Part shown: one piece after another, positions 1 to 11,290 of the stretch
Numbering within the stretch: the stretch's first letter is position 1
Layout: each line of letters starts with the position of its first letter
Origin: Paguma larvata
Taxonomy: Eukaryota > Chordata > Mammalia > Carnivora > Viverridae
Direction: 5' to 3'
Length of the DNA: 64,000 nucleotides
Assembly: GCA_030068075.1 (NCBI GenBank)
Contig: CM057826.1
Span: 50,002,558 to 50,066,557, forward strand
Made by a program: the position numbers and the translations under genes
Notes under the pieces: model-generated
Databases searched by the model: none
Told to the model about the DNA's origin: nothing
The model's input: the letters and a program-made list of their open reading frames with translations, nothing else

Positions 1-706
1 TACCCACTACCTCTTACTGTTTTTCATTTAATTTAGCTAAGAAGCCAGAAAGCTGATCTAATGCAGACCGGATGGGCAGGATTCCAGGGAACATGCAGCA
101 AAAGGGTAACAGAAAGGAGCAACATATTCAACTCCACAGAGGTGCAAGGAACACAGCCAGTGACTTTGACTTCTATGGATTTAGAGTTTAGTTTGGTTCT
201 TGAATGGCAGGGGGCATGAAAGTGTTGCTGAAATGGGTCTCTGGAAGAGAGGTGGGCTGGATGGGAAGGGTATGTGGATTCACACTGATTACTGAATCCT
301 ACGAGTGGGAGTTGAGACGTTTAGCATTAACTAGCGCTGGATCTAGTAGCTATGCTTAAAATAAAACTGCACCAGTAGAAACTGACTCAGCAGTACTTTA
401 AAGGTGGTATAGACAAAATAACTTATGGTGTATAGTTGTAAGCATGTACCTGCTGTATACAACAAAGGAAAAATAACTGATGCTAAGGGCAATCTGACTA
501 CAAAACAAATGTGTTCATGACAAATATGAATGGCAAATATCTAATTGCAACAAAAGCATTTATAAGCTCCAGTTTCTTAATAGAACATTACTATTACTGA
601 ATACTATGCAATTGTTTGAATAGGACCAAGGAATTTCTCACATTTGTGTCATCAGATAATAGGGAGTAGAAGGATCCACGTTCACCCTTCCTCACTCTTA
701 TATATC

Positions 707-897
707 TTGCATCTGATTTGTATTTCCCTGATAATGAGTGATGCTGAGCATCTTTTCATGTGATTGTTAGCCATCTGGATTTCTTATTCAAAAAAAGTGT
801 CTATACATGTCTTCTGCCCATTTCTTCACTGGATTGTTTTTTGGGGGTTTAGTTTGGTAAGTTATTTACAGATTTTGGATACTAATCCTTTATTGCA
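707..897 (-). mobile_element. L1 fragment, inverted 5' part of a twin-primed insertion
   Basis: On the minus strand this reads as L1 ORF2 C-terminal coding sequence (the stretch beginning GGATTAGTATCCAAAAT, then GAAGAAATGGGCAGAAGAC and GGGAAATACAAATCA). It is head to head with the plus-strand L1 segment that begins at about 898. Compared with the L1 at the right edge of the window, it matches about 63404-63588. Confidence 0.85.
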
Positions 898-1555
898 GCC
901 ACTCTGAAAAACACTATGGAGGATCCTCAAAAATTAAAAATAGAAACTACCTTATGACCCAGCAACTTCACCACTAGGAGTTTATCCAAAGTATACAAAA
1001 ATACTGATTTAAAGGGGCACATGCACCCCAATGTTTACAGCAGCACTATCAATAATAGCCAATTTATGGAAACAGCCCAAATGTCCATCGTCCGATGAAT
1101 GGATAAAGAAGATGTGGTGTGTGTATATACTATGGAATGCCACTCAGTGATGAAAAAGAATGAAATCTTGCCATTTGCAATAATGTGGATGGAACTAGAG
1201 GGTATTACTGTAAGTGAAATAAGTCAGTCCAAGAAAGACAGATATCACATGATTTCATTCATATGTGGAATTTGAGAAACTCAACGGATGAACATAGAGG
1301 AAGGGAAGGAAAAATAAGACAAAAACAGAGAGGAAGGCAAACCATAACAGCTCCTAAATGCAGAGAATAAACTGAGGATTGCTGGAGGGAAGTTGGGGGA
1401 TGGGTTGAATGGGTGATGGGCATTAAGGAGGGCACTTTTTGGGATGAGCACTGGGTGTCATATGTAAGAGATGAATCACTGGATTCTACTTCTGAAGCTG
1501 AGACTACACTGTATGTTAACTAACTCGAATTTAAATAAAAGAAAGAAAGAAAGAA
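898..1555 (+). mobile_element. L1 3' part of the same insertion, with (GAAA)n tail
   Basis: This plus-strand segment starts at ACTCTGAAAAACACTATGGAGG (ORF2 near its C-terminus) and includes the conserved [14 protein letters not shown] region in degraded form, then the feline-type 3' UTR ending near TGTATGTTAACTAACTCGAA. The tail is AATAAAAGAAAGAAAG. It is old enough that ORF2 is broken. Confidence 0.88.
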
Positions 1556-2029
1556 ATGAATGTAGCAATATACATGTTCTAATCTGTGCTATAGTCCTTT
1601 GTCAGGAAGCTTCCTGTTGGTTTTGGGCTGTGTGAATCTTCTCATTTCAGTCTTCCAGGAAAGTGTCTAATGTTGAGACCTCATAATTCACAGTCCTAAT
1701 AAAAGAAACTATGAATAATATTTCTTCCTAATGCTTAATTTTGTTTTGTTCTTTATCTTTACAGTGGGTAGAGGCAAGAGGCATTGCAACAGATCCATTT
1801 TGTTGTTTGCCAATAGGATCAGTCTAATTTGGGGAAGGGAAAGCTTGCACCCATGAGCAAAGCTGTTTTCAGATTTATTTCTATCTTCTCTTGCTTATGG
1901 GAAATATGTTTTTCTTTCTCCAGTTAAATGCATCTATAAAGAGATTTTCATTATGATAATGATATAAATAACATTTTATAGGTTATCTTTGTGGAGCACT
2001 ATTTTAAATTTCAGTGTAGATAAGAACAT

Positions 2030-2172
2030 GCATGTGTGTATATATACACACATATGTAACACATACACACATACACATGCACATACATGTATAATACATA
2101 CATGTACACACAATACATACATATATACATATATATACATATGCATACATACATATATATTATATATATAAT
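2030..2172. repeat. Imperfect CA/TA microsatellite
   Basis: Interrupted ACAT, CA and TA units run for about 140 bp and end in TATATATATA. The open frames on both strands here are products of the repeat and not genes. Confidence 0.9.
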
Positions 2173-2204
2173 TAAGTCTTAAAAGCAAGAGTTTTGAAAT
2201 CAGC

Positions 2205-2405
2205 TTTGTTTTCTAGCTTCCTTGCTGATTAGCTGCTATGTCCTTGGTCAAGTACAAAAGCTTAATTGAGTCTCAGTTTTCTCATTTTTAAAATAAAGCT
2301 ATATTATTGATAGTTTTTGTTTAAGATTCAGATAAGCTATTTAAGGAGCCTACTGTCATGTCTGGCATACAATTAGGTATGTAACAAGGTAATCATTGCT
2401 ACCAT
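2205..2405 (+). repeat. MIR SINE relic
   Basis: The sequence keeps the MIR order: CTATGTCCTTGGTCAAGT, TCTCAGTTTTCTCATTTTTAAAAT, and near the end TGTCTGGCATACAATTAGGT. It is diverged and ancient. Confidence 0.7.
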
Positions 2406-2897
2406 ATTTACAACTTTAACATTCCTCAACTGGGAAAGAAAGTATAAATTTACTGGTTTATATAGGCAGGTAAAACTAATTATTTATATTTTCCCATTAG
2501 CTCTCTGCAGTGGTTTGTAATTGAATCTATCCCACCCCTTGTAACACTAGGAGTGACTGATCCTCTGTTTCAGGTGTGGGCCTGATTGCTTTAAACCAGC
2601 TTTGGTATTCCCCTTCCCCTTGCCAGGGATTGGTTCAGGAAGGGGAAGGCATAAGTCATCTGAACCAATGAAAAGAAAGGAAAAGTTCGTTGGTGGCTTT
2701 TGGTGGGGGAAGTCTCCATCTTTCCTTCTGGATATGAATGAAGAAACATGGAGCCTTGTTGCTACTGGCAGCTCAGAACAAGATATTACTGACAATATTT
2801 TGGCCGGCTTGCTTTCTTGATCTCTATCTCCATCTCTCTGTCTCTCACTTCCCATACCTCTATGCATGCTTTGCATAGACGGAATATATTTCTTATT

Positions 2898-3094
2898 TAA
2901 TTTTTTTTAATATTCATTTATTTTTTAGAGACAGAGCACAAGGTGGGAGGGGCAGAGAGAGAGAGGGAGACACAGAATCTGAAGCAGGCTCCAGGCTCTG
3001 AGCTGTCACAATGCAGGGCTTGAACTCACAAACTGTAAGATGATGACATAAGCTGAAGTTGGATGCTTAATCGACTGGGCTACCTAGGTGTCCC
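2898..3094 (-). mobile_element. Feline CanSINE
   Basis: It is a reverse-oriented copy with a T-rich left end, GA-rich middle and right end TACCTAGGTGTCCC. A 19-bp target-site duplication starting TGCATAGAC flanks it at 2872-2890 and 3096-3114 with two mismatches, which marks an older insertion of this family. Confidence 0.93.
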
Positions 3095-3479
3095 ATGCAT
3101 AGACCAAATATATTAAAGGTGGGTAGAATACCAAAAAATTCTCATTAATAAAATAAAAATATTAATTTCAATAATTTCTGATAAAACTCAACCTAGGACA
3201 ATGGTAACACCATGTATAATTCATTTATATTTTATATATGTAAATATATATAAAATATGTTTATATCTCACATAAATATAGATATATAGAAATATAGAGA
3301 ACTTTTCCAAAATCAATAATGCTGTAAGAATAGTTTAATGTTATCCTATAGTAATTTTAATAAAAATGCCCTCCATTTGTTTAAATCACTTATGTTTTAT
3401 CAAATGGCTGGCATGTCTTTTATTTCATCACATTCTACAAGTCAGAATGAACTTGAAATGCCAGGCAAAGTCTTACTAT

Positions 3480-3600
3480 CTCAAGCATTAACAAAACTAA
3501 GGCGCAGAGAAATTCTTTTCCCCAAGTTGCAAAACTTTCCAGTGGCTGAGCGAGGCTCAGTGTCCTCGTTTCTTGAATCCAAATTGTACTCTGTGGCTTG
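3480..3600 (-). repeat. MIR SINE relic
   Basis: The plus strand reads AACTAAGGCGCAGAGAAATT and then GGCTCAGTGTCCTCGTTTCT, degraded MIR-like words. A chance 125-codon open frame overlaps it. Confidence 0.4.
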
Positions 3601-3711
3601 CTCTGCCAATGACAGAACTGAGAAAAGATATTTTAGAACGGCTTCACATGCAATCTGTGATTATATTGTGCAACTGAGAGAGAGAAATCTAGGTTTACGT
3701 TCCAGTTTTAG

Positions 3712-3815
3712 TTAGTCCGAGCTCTAGCACTAACTAGCTTAGTTGACCCTGAACAAGTCACTGACATTTCTGGATTTCAGTGTCTGCATATAAAACGGAG
3801 ACATCACAAGAAAAA
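3712..3815 (+). repeat. MIR SINE relic
   Basis: The words CTCTAGCACTAACTAGCT, CCTGAACAAGTCACTGACAT and TCAGTGTCTGCATATAAAAC follow the MIR consensus order. Confidence 0.7.
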
Positions 3816-3829
3816 ACAAATTTTAAGTA

Positions 3830-3962
3830 TGTATGGTGACAGATGTTAACTGGACTTATCTTGACAATCATTTTGCCATATATACAAATAATAATCATTA
3901 CGTTATACACCTGAAATTAATATCATGTTAGGTCAATTATATGTCAACAACAACAAACAAAG
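3830..3962 (+). mobile_element. Old L1 (L1M type) 3' end
   Basis: The sequence GGTGACAGATGTTAACTGG, then CATTACGTTATACACCTGAA and CAATTATATGTCAACAACAA corresponds to the widely shared 3' end of mammalian L1M elements. Confidence 0.8.
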
Positions 3963-4191
3963 GAACAAAAATGCAACTACAAGTAAAAGGAAGTGTTAAT
4001 TAGAAACAACAAAAAATTATTTTGAGGTGGAGTTTCCTATTCTTAAGTCTGACATAGGCACACACCAGGTGAATTGACCAGCTGGTCCCAGAGTCATCTC
4101 TAGAACCTTCAGTCTAGTTCTCGAGGCAGCAGCCATTATTCTTCAGGATTGGGACTCATTTGCATTTGCTGGGCTAGGTCCTTGCCATTCA

Positions 4192-4350
4192 GTATGGTCT
4201 AGAGATCAACAGCTTTGGCATTTCTACGAAGTTTGTTAGAAGTGCAGTATCTCAGGCCTCACCCTAGACCTATAGAATAAGAATCTGCACTTTAGCAAGA
4301 TACCTAGATAGCTTTTGTGCACATTAAAGATTGAGAAGTACCTGGTTAGA
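4192..4350 (+). mobile_element. hAT-type non-autonomous DNA element (MER5/MER20-like)
   Basis: It contains the family words TTTGTTAGAAGTGCAGTATC, CTCAGGCCTCACCCTAGACC and AATAAGAATCTGCACTTT, ending in GATTGAGAAGTACCTGG, a degraded terminal inverted repeat. Confidence 0.65.
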
Positions 4351-4984
4351 TCATCTCTTAAAGGTCAAAGTCAATAACTGTAGGATTTCAAAAAAAGGAA
4401 TTTTCTAAGGACCCTGGATAGCACTCCAAGTCCGCTAAGCTAAGTCTTCAATGTCTCTATACAGTAAATGGGTGGGGGAGTTAATTTGTAATGTTTTTTG
4501 TGTTCTCCTTTCAGAATACTGAATTAATCACAACCAAGGCACCAGCTAGCACCCTCTCTAGGGGAAGAGTGGACTGGAGAGGTAGTGATTAAATCCACTT
4601 CAACCAGGGATCCCTATACAGTGATGGCTGACACCTTCTGTACATTTAGCCAATTACATGGTGAATTACCCCAGTGAGAATTTGCCAAATGCATCATCCA
4701 CTTTCACAACCCAACCCTTGTTGGGAGACTGCTGTTAATCTAACACAGCTTGGTCAAATGTCTCTCTGTTCTATTTTAATGCCCTTGGCTCTGAGATTTG
4801 CAGATGACGGTAGACAGTAAATGATTAAACTTTACAAAACATAAGCTACAGGTTGAGTTAGGAAATTAGTTAGGAATTTAGGGAGATAGTAAAGAACATC
4901 AAATCTAAGCTGATGCTTTGCTAAAGAATAAAATATCAACTAGGCTCTGTGTCAAATATTGAAAACCCTCGAATAACAACAACA

Positions 4985-5100
4985 GCAATAACTGCCACCA
5001 CCACCACCTGGGTTCAAATCCCAGGTCTGCAACTTACTAACTGTGTAACTGAATGTTACTTCTCTGTGGACTTCGGCTTTTGTTAATGCTAAAATTTTAG
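4985..5100 (+). repeat. MIR SINE relic
   Basis: The core CTGGGTTCAAATCCCAGGTC, followed by TGCAACTTACTAACTGTGTA, is the tRNA-related MIR head and core. Confidence 0.75.
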
Positions 5101-5134
5101 GGACTGTCAGAGTATCTAGTAACTCAACAAGCTT

Positions 5135-5285
5135 CACACTTTCATGAACATCAGAATCATTTGAGGGATGTGCTAAAATTTAAATTGTTAGGTCATCAGA
5201 AATTCTTGTTCAGTAAATCCAGGAATGGGCTGGGGTTCTGCATTTCTTAAAGTTTTGGCTGATGTTGTAGTTGAGGATAACCTGT
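5135..5285 (+). mobile_element. hAT-type non-autonomous DNA element (MER5-like)
   Basis: The series TCATGAACATCAGAATCATT, AATCCAGGAATGGGCTGGGG, TTCTGCATTTCTTAAAG and AGTTGAGGATAACCTGTCT follows the MER5-like layout with degraded ends. Confidence 0.6.
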
Positions 5286-5554
5286 CTAAAATGTTAGTAT
5301 GGGGCAGTGGATAGTGAAAATTCTAGTAAAGCACTTTTGTAAACACTTGGTGAATATTAGCTTTTAAAATATATTAGCAGTAGTTCAGAAATGTCTTGCT
5401 AAATTTTATACACTGGATAGAGGCTAGGATGGAACACTTTCCAGTGCACCAGAATGGTTTCCTGTTTACTAACACTTGTCAGAGTACTTTGTTGAAAAAT
5501 GCAAGAGATTGAGGAAGGATGCAGATCAAACCGTTATGTATTATCAAGTCAAGG

Positions 5555-5700
5555 AGTGAAAGACAGTGTTGCACAATGGGCAGGTTATGCCAGAGAACTG
5601 AGGTCTCTGTTACTGAATTGTTGTGTGTCCATGGACTTGTCATTCTACCTCTTTGGGTATCAGTTTCTTCATTTATAAAACTAGAAGATCCGTTAATGTT
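5555..5700 (+). repeat. MIR SINE relic
   Basis: The words TTGTGTGTCCATGGACTTGT, TCATTCTACCTCTTTGGG and ATCAGTTTCTTCATTTATAA match MIR order in plus orientation. Confidence 0.7.
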
Positions 5701-6059
5701 CTTTCAAAAGACTCTTGTTCTGTCATAGCCACGTATATCCTGGGCTGGCGGAAGAGCTCCTGGCTCTCTCTCTTTTTTTTTTTCCCCTGAGATGGAATGT
5801 GCCTTTTACTCCGTGAAGCTTTTCCTGAACATGTATTTAAAAATAACATTTCTCTCCTCTGAAACTCAGTAGCATGTGTCATGCCTACCATGTACTATTC
5901 ATTCTGATCATGTCATACAATTTAAAAGAATATTACAGAGACCGTGCTTCTGAAGTTAGAAACAAATCTTAAGGAACTGGGAAAAGCCAGAGTTCTGTTG
6001 TATGATCCTTTTCATGACAGACATCAACTTCGAGGTTAACGCTTAACTAATGCTTGCTT

Positions 6060-6200
6060 TCCATGTACTTCCTCCTGGAGTCCTTAAAACTGTAGGACAG
6101 TAAGCCTCATTTTACAGACGAGAAAACTCAGGCTCAGAGAGCTTTCCTAGGCTGACACGTCTAATAAGTGAAAATTTAAGGGCTTGAACTTAGGGCAGCC
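6060..6200 (-). repeat. MIR SINE relic
   Basis: The plus strand reads CCTCATTTTACAGACGAGAA and AACTCAGGCTCAGAGAGCTT, the reverse complement of the MIR 3' half. Confidence 0.75.
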
Positions 6201-8289
6201 TCAAATCCCAAATTGAGTAGGTTTGTTGAAGCTAGGCGTGCCTGTGCTCTTAACAGTGATGGTATTCTCCAAGAGCAAGAGTTCGATAAATGTGCTGAAT
6301 GATCAACACACTTGTGATGTTCCTTCTAAATATGTGTCCCTTGTGGGCAAAGTTTAGGGTTATCCTGCAGCTGGCTGTGATGAGGGGAGCAAGAAGAAAA
6401 GCCTTTCATAGGAATGTAGACCATGTGTTTAGTGTCAGGGGACCAACAGTCTCAACTGCCAAAGTAAGTCACTCTGCTTCTGGGTGAGGGAACGTGAAAT
6501 GCTCCATGAAGCAATATTCACCGCTGAGAACTCCTTATTGCAGTGAACTCTCCGACTGGTACCTGGGTCAGCAGACTTGGGTTCCAGGATTCAGAGATGC
6601 CTAGCGCCTGTAGGGAGTCATGGCAGTATCTGTGCCTCTGTGGGAGAGACTGGCTATAGTGTCTTTGAAGGTGGTCCAGCTTCCAGAAATTTTCTGCAGC
6701 AGAAGCTAGTAGCAGTATTGACAGGCAAGGAGACAGATTGTTTATTGCTGAGGGAGACTTCAAAATTATGTCAGGGCCCATTTTTGTTACGTATCCCTGG
6801 GTGCTCTTTGCCAAAATTAAACCAGCATCAAGCAATTCTGTAAACCTCTTCTCAGCAGAGGTCATAAAAAATTCCTAATTTGTTTAGGAACACAAGACTT
6901 GCTGGAGGAACTCGTTTTTTTTTCTTTAACAAAATAATTTAATATTAATGGAAAGATGGATAATAAAAATTTAATGCCGGTCCTTAATTCCCAAAGCTGC
7001 ACATGTTTCCACAGTTTTCTTTCTCTTTTTCAACAGTTCGTAATCTTTCCAGAGTTTTTTCAGTAATGATTGTACTCATAATACTAGGACTATTACTACA
7101 TTTCTTAAAATCTAAGGTTTTAACAACTGCAAAATATACCATTAATTTATTGACACATTTTTATAAAAGAGAAAAGGAAATAAATTAAATATTTGCAGTA
7201 TAGGTAGTATCATAATAACTTCTGAAGCTTTTCAAAAGTGAATCTTTGTCTTAAAATTGAAAAGGATTGCATGCTTTCCCTTAAAGACTTTGCTAATACT
7301 CCACAGGGTGGGCTTGGCTTCCAAGACTGATCTAACACCATGGTAGCAGTGTGAGCAGTAAGTTAGTGGGGTTGTATTTCAATTTCTAGAATGGAATAGA
7401 GTACCTGAACAAGCACAGTATCACTGCTGCTTTGAAATACCACAAAGTGGTACATATGAACTTTTTCTGTTTTTTATTACATTTTGTTTACCGACAACGT
7501 GGGCCCTCAGAACAAATAGGTTTTCAAAATTTAACTCCTTGGCTATGGTTCTCATTCTATGAAAAAATCTAATTTAAGGGAAATGAATCCTAGTGAATCT
7601 TGGCCTCCTGTAGGCAGGGGATGAGCTGGTTCTTTGAGTAAGAAGACTTGACAGAGAAGCTGACCATGTAATGGGCAAGAACATGGCAGGAAGATTCAAG
7701 GGGCTTTCTTTTGTGGTGTAAATGTGTTTCATCAATGAATTCCTAGGTGTCTATTCTATTTACTCACTTATAAATCAGGATTACATTTACCCTCTATGTA
7801 TATGGTTATTCTTGAGATAATTAAATAAGGTATCACAGGAAGCACAGTGAAAAAGTACAAATACTACACCAGGTCACAATATTATCAAAATCTAATGGAC
7901 CTACTCACTTGGTTACTTACTACTTACTTTACAGGGTACTATTTAATTTATACTCCAGTTTATCCAATATAACAATTATATCTTGTTTAGATGGGTTAAA
8001 TTTAGAATAGGAGTTAGATTCATAGTACTTTTAGTTGTTCTTAGCACAGGAAATTGTTTTATATTTTTCTCTGTAGACATTTTTTCCACAGGTTTTCCAA
8101 AAGGAAACTTATTAAATAAAATGGTTTTAACCACAGAGTATGGTATATACTTTGTACAAGTATTTGTAAATTTTAAATTAATAAGCATTGCTTGTAATAG
8201 AACTAAGGAGGTAAAATTGGAGAAAGGCTATGGGACTAATGAATTTTAGGCAAGAAGGCTCAGTAAACATTCTAGAACCACATGAATTT

Positions 8290-8510
8290 TTAAAAAAAAT
8301 TTAAATTTATTTGTATATTTTTGGGAGAGAAAGTGAGAGAGGGGGGAGAGAGGGGCAGAAGGAGAGGGAGAGAATCTTAAGCAGGCTCCACCCTCAATGT
8401 GGAGCCCAACATGGGCTTGAAGTCACAATGGTGAGATCTTGACCATGAGATCTTGACCTGAGCCAAAATCAAGAGTTGGAGGCTTAACCAACTGAGCCAC
8501 TCAGACACCC
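8290..8510 (-). mobile_element. Feline CanSINE
   Basis: It is a reverse-oriented copy with a GA-rich middle and right end GAGCCACTCAGACACCC. A target-site duplication starting CTAGAACCACATGA flanks it (8272-8292 and 8511-8531). A short internal duplication around GAGATCTTGACC lies beside the tRNA-like B box. Confidence 0.93.
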
Positions 8511-8854
8511 CTAGAACCACATGATTTTTAAGGTGGATGAGATCTTGGAGATCACATCTTATTTTGCAGGACACGTTGGCTTTTCACATATTATGAGTAT
8601 GTCTTGAGTGCAAAATTAAAACTTAAATCTCAAGTCTCTTGAGTTTCAGTTTGCTGTACTGAGTTAGAAAAATATTTTTTTTCATGGGAAACTATATCTA
8701 CAGGGATTTATGGGCAGTGTTTCTATAGGTATGTCCAAGCTTGAAAAATATACTAAGAAATTTATTTGTCTAATTGCATAACTGGTGACAACATCGACAA
8801 AAGCACCAGATGGCATGGGCTTGACTGCTTCCAATGTAGACTAGTTACTGTTCA

Positions 8855-8952
8855 GTCCAAACTATTCTCTCCCTCTTTCTCTCTTCTTCTCTTACTCTCC
8901 GTACTCCCTGATTTCTTCCTTCTTTCCCTCCTTCCTTCTTTTTCTTTCTGAC
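8855..8952. repeat. CT-rich low-complexity tract
   Basis: It is an almost pure pyrimidine stretch of CTCT, CTTC and TTTC units with no element structure. Confidence 0.8.
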
Positions 8953-9239
8953 AGCAATAATTATTAGAAATGACCATGTACTACTTATATGTAATTGGGC
9001 TATTCTGGCTAAGTGATATATGAAGCACTGGGAAAAGTAGGAATTTTTGTGTGTGGTATTTGGGTAGGTAGATATGGTGAGTGAGTGTGAGCATACCTGT
9101 GTGTGTGTTAGAAAGAGAGAGAATGTAGTAAAAGGACCGTAGGATTATACTGGCAAACAGGTGCAGATATGTATACATATGCACATTCACACACTGTCTT
9201 AAATCAAAAATATAGTAATGCAATTAATGCCTGTGCTAC

Positions 9240-9830
9240 TGATTTTACCCCTGGAAAAATATAAAGTTGACCATTCTCTTGAACTAGCAGTAATATGCTA
9301 TTCAAGATGGATTAAATGTGAAACATGAAACAATGAACTAACTATGGAAAGAAAAAAAAGCTTTCAGAAAAATTCATTCCACCATATGCCTAACCTAGAG
9401 TTTCAAGAGGAATTTTTTTCCATTCCAGAAAACCCAGAAATTATAAAAGTGCAAATAATTAGGTAATTTAAAACTTGAAAACTTGTTATAGAATGAATGG
9501 GAGCTTGGGAAAATATCTATAGTACACATACTAATAAATGGTTACTATATTTATTATATTTAGACTCTGAAAACTGAAAATAGAGAAATGGATAAGAGTA
9601 ACCATAGGCAATTCACAGGGAAGCCCATTCAAATGCCACATGCATATATGAAAAGTCACTAAATTTCTTAAGAAATGCAAGAAATTCAAGTTAAAACAAG
9701 ATTATGCCGTAATAAACTGTGAAGAGCAATCAGTAATCAATACTGTTGAAGGGAGAATGAGAAAGGGAATATGTTCACACAGAAGTATAAACAGATGAGA
9801 TAGATGCATGAAAAAATGATTATAAAATAT
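9240..9830 (+). mobile_element. Ancient L1-like fragment (tentative)
   Basis: The segment includes AAGAAATGCAAGAAATTCAA followed by GTTAAAACAAGATTATGCC, resembling the L1 ORF2 stretch encoding EIQIKTT. Divergence is high, so the borders are uncertain. Confidence 0.4.
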
Positions 9831-10206
9831 TGGGTATTTTTCCCCCTCAGGAAAAGAGTGGGATTCAAATGGTTTCTGCTTTTCTTATTTTTAACTATTA
9901 TTAAATGAAAATAATCATGGGCTTTAAAAAATGTAATTAGAAAGAAGACAAAAAGGAAATTATGTTCCTTGTGGAAAGAAAAGCTTTACCTGATAAGAAT
10001 GGTAAGAAAAAAAGAATGGTAAGAGAAAATGATAAGAGAAATAGAAAAATACAGATATAAAACACATTTACAAGCTCAAATATATTATTCTCTTCTAGAT
10101 TCTGTATTTTCTGTTCTGTTGTACCTAATTCATGTTTGTTAAAATATTTATACATGATTTTTTGCTTTTTATGAATCTTTTCCTTTTTAAAAAATATTTA
10201 GCTCTT

Positions 10207-10405
10207 GGGGGCACCTGGGTGGCTCAGTTTTGGTTAAGCATCTGGCTTCGGCTCAGGTCATGATCTCAGGATTCGTGAATTCCAGCCAGCACTGGGCTCT
10301 GTGCTGAGAGCTCAGAGCCTGGAGCCTGCTTTGGATTCTGTCTGCCTCTTTCTCTGCCCCTCCCCCACTCAAGCTCTGTCTCCCTTTCTTAAAAATAAAC
10401 ATTAA
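10207..10405 (+). mobile_element. Feline CanSINE
   Basis: The copy starts GGGGCACCTGGGTGGCTCAG and ends AAAATAAACATTAAAAA. Similar flanks (AAAATATTTAGCTCTT on the left, AAAAGTATTTAGGTCTTC on the right) are the target-site duplication. It forms an inverted pair with the copy at 10896-11122. Confidence 0.94.
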
Positions 10406-10895
10406 AAAAGTATTTAGGTCTTCAATATGGAGGAAGGGGTGGGTTAAATATATGGTATTACATTTCAGTATTCCCAAGTGGTCCTCTAATTACTCACCAC
10501 TGCTTATTAAATAACTCACATATTCTCAATGGTATGAAATGACACTTTTATTAAAAATTTAGTTTTATTATGTTTCTAAGTCAATTTCTATTCTCTTTAT
10601 GTAGATAACTCTGATTCCGTGCTATACCACATTAATCACTCTGGTTTACAACTCATTTAAACTTCTGGTAGAATTATTCTTTTCTTATTTTTTTCATCAT
10701 TTTCCTGATTCTTTACATATATATTTTTCTTTCTAATAAACTTTAGAGTTACTGTGTTAATTTTTTAATAGAGACCACTAAAGAATCAAAATTCAAAACG
10801 AAGCCATTGGTCATGCAATGAGATTACACTAAATTCATAGAGTATTTTGGAAAAAAATAATTCTTTTAAAATGTTCTTTTTTAAAACTAATAAAG

Positions 10896-10926
10896 TTTTT
10901 TATTTTTTTTAATGTTTATTTATTTT

Positions 10927-10960
<34 letters not shown>

Positions 10961-11122
10961 CAGAGAGAGACAGAGAATAAGGGAGAGACAGAATTCCAAG
11001 CAGGCTCTGTAGGTCAGTGCCTGATGCGGGGGTCGAACTCACAAACCGTGAGACCATGAGACCATGACCTGAGCTGAAATCAAGAGTCAGATGCTTAACC
11101 AACTGAGCCACCAAGGCACCCT
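10896..11122 (-). mobile_element. Feline CanSINE inserted in ancient L1
   Basis: It is a reverse-oriented copy: TTTTTTAATGTTTATTTATT on the left, GAGA/GACAGA repeats, and right end TGAGCCACCAAGGCACCC. A GAGACCAT unit is duplicated next to the B box. Confidence 0.93.
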
Positions 11123-11199
11123 CCAAAACAAGTTTCTTTAAGTGACGTTTTCTTTTATCAGAAGCTTATTATTAGTAAAAGCATTCTATTGTTTCCTTC

Positions 11200-11290
11200 T
11201 ATTATATGTAAATATGAATATATATAAAACATAAAATAACATATATAATATATAAAAATATAAATATATATATATTATTGTTTATATATC
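11200..11290. repeat. AT-rich low-complexity tract
   Basis: Repeated ATATAAAATATAAATATATA-type words with no other structure. Confidence 0.8.

Noticed and set aside
1976..2188. Open frames on both strands over 2.0-2.2 kb
   Set aside because: They are translations of a CA/TA microsatellite (Tyr/Ile/His/Thr repeats).
3338..3715. 125-codon plus-strand open frame
   Set aside because: No family is recognised, composition looks non-coding, and a MIR-like relic overlaps it.
10207..10290. tRNA-like heads with A and B boxes, here and in the other SINEs
   Set aside because: They belong to SINEs with CT-rich bodies, A tails and target-site duplications, and no cloverleaf with a proper acceptor stem is present.
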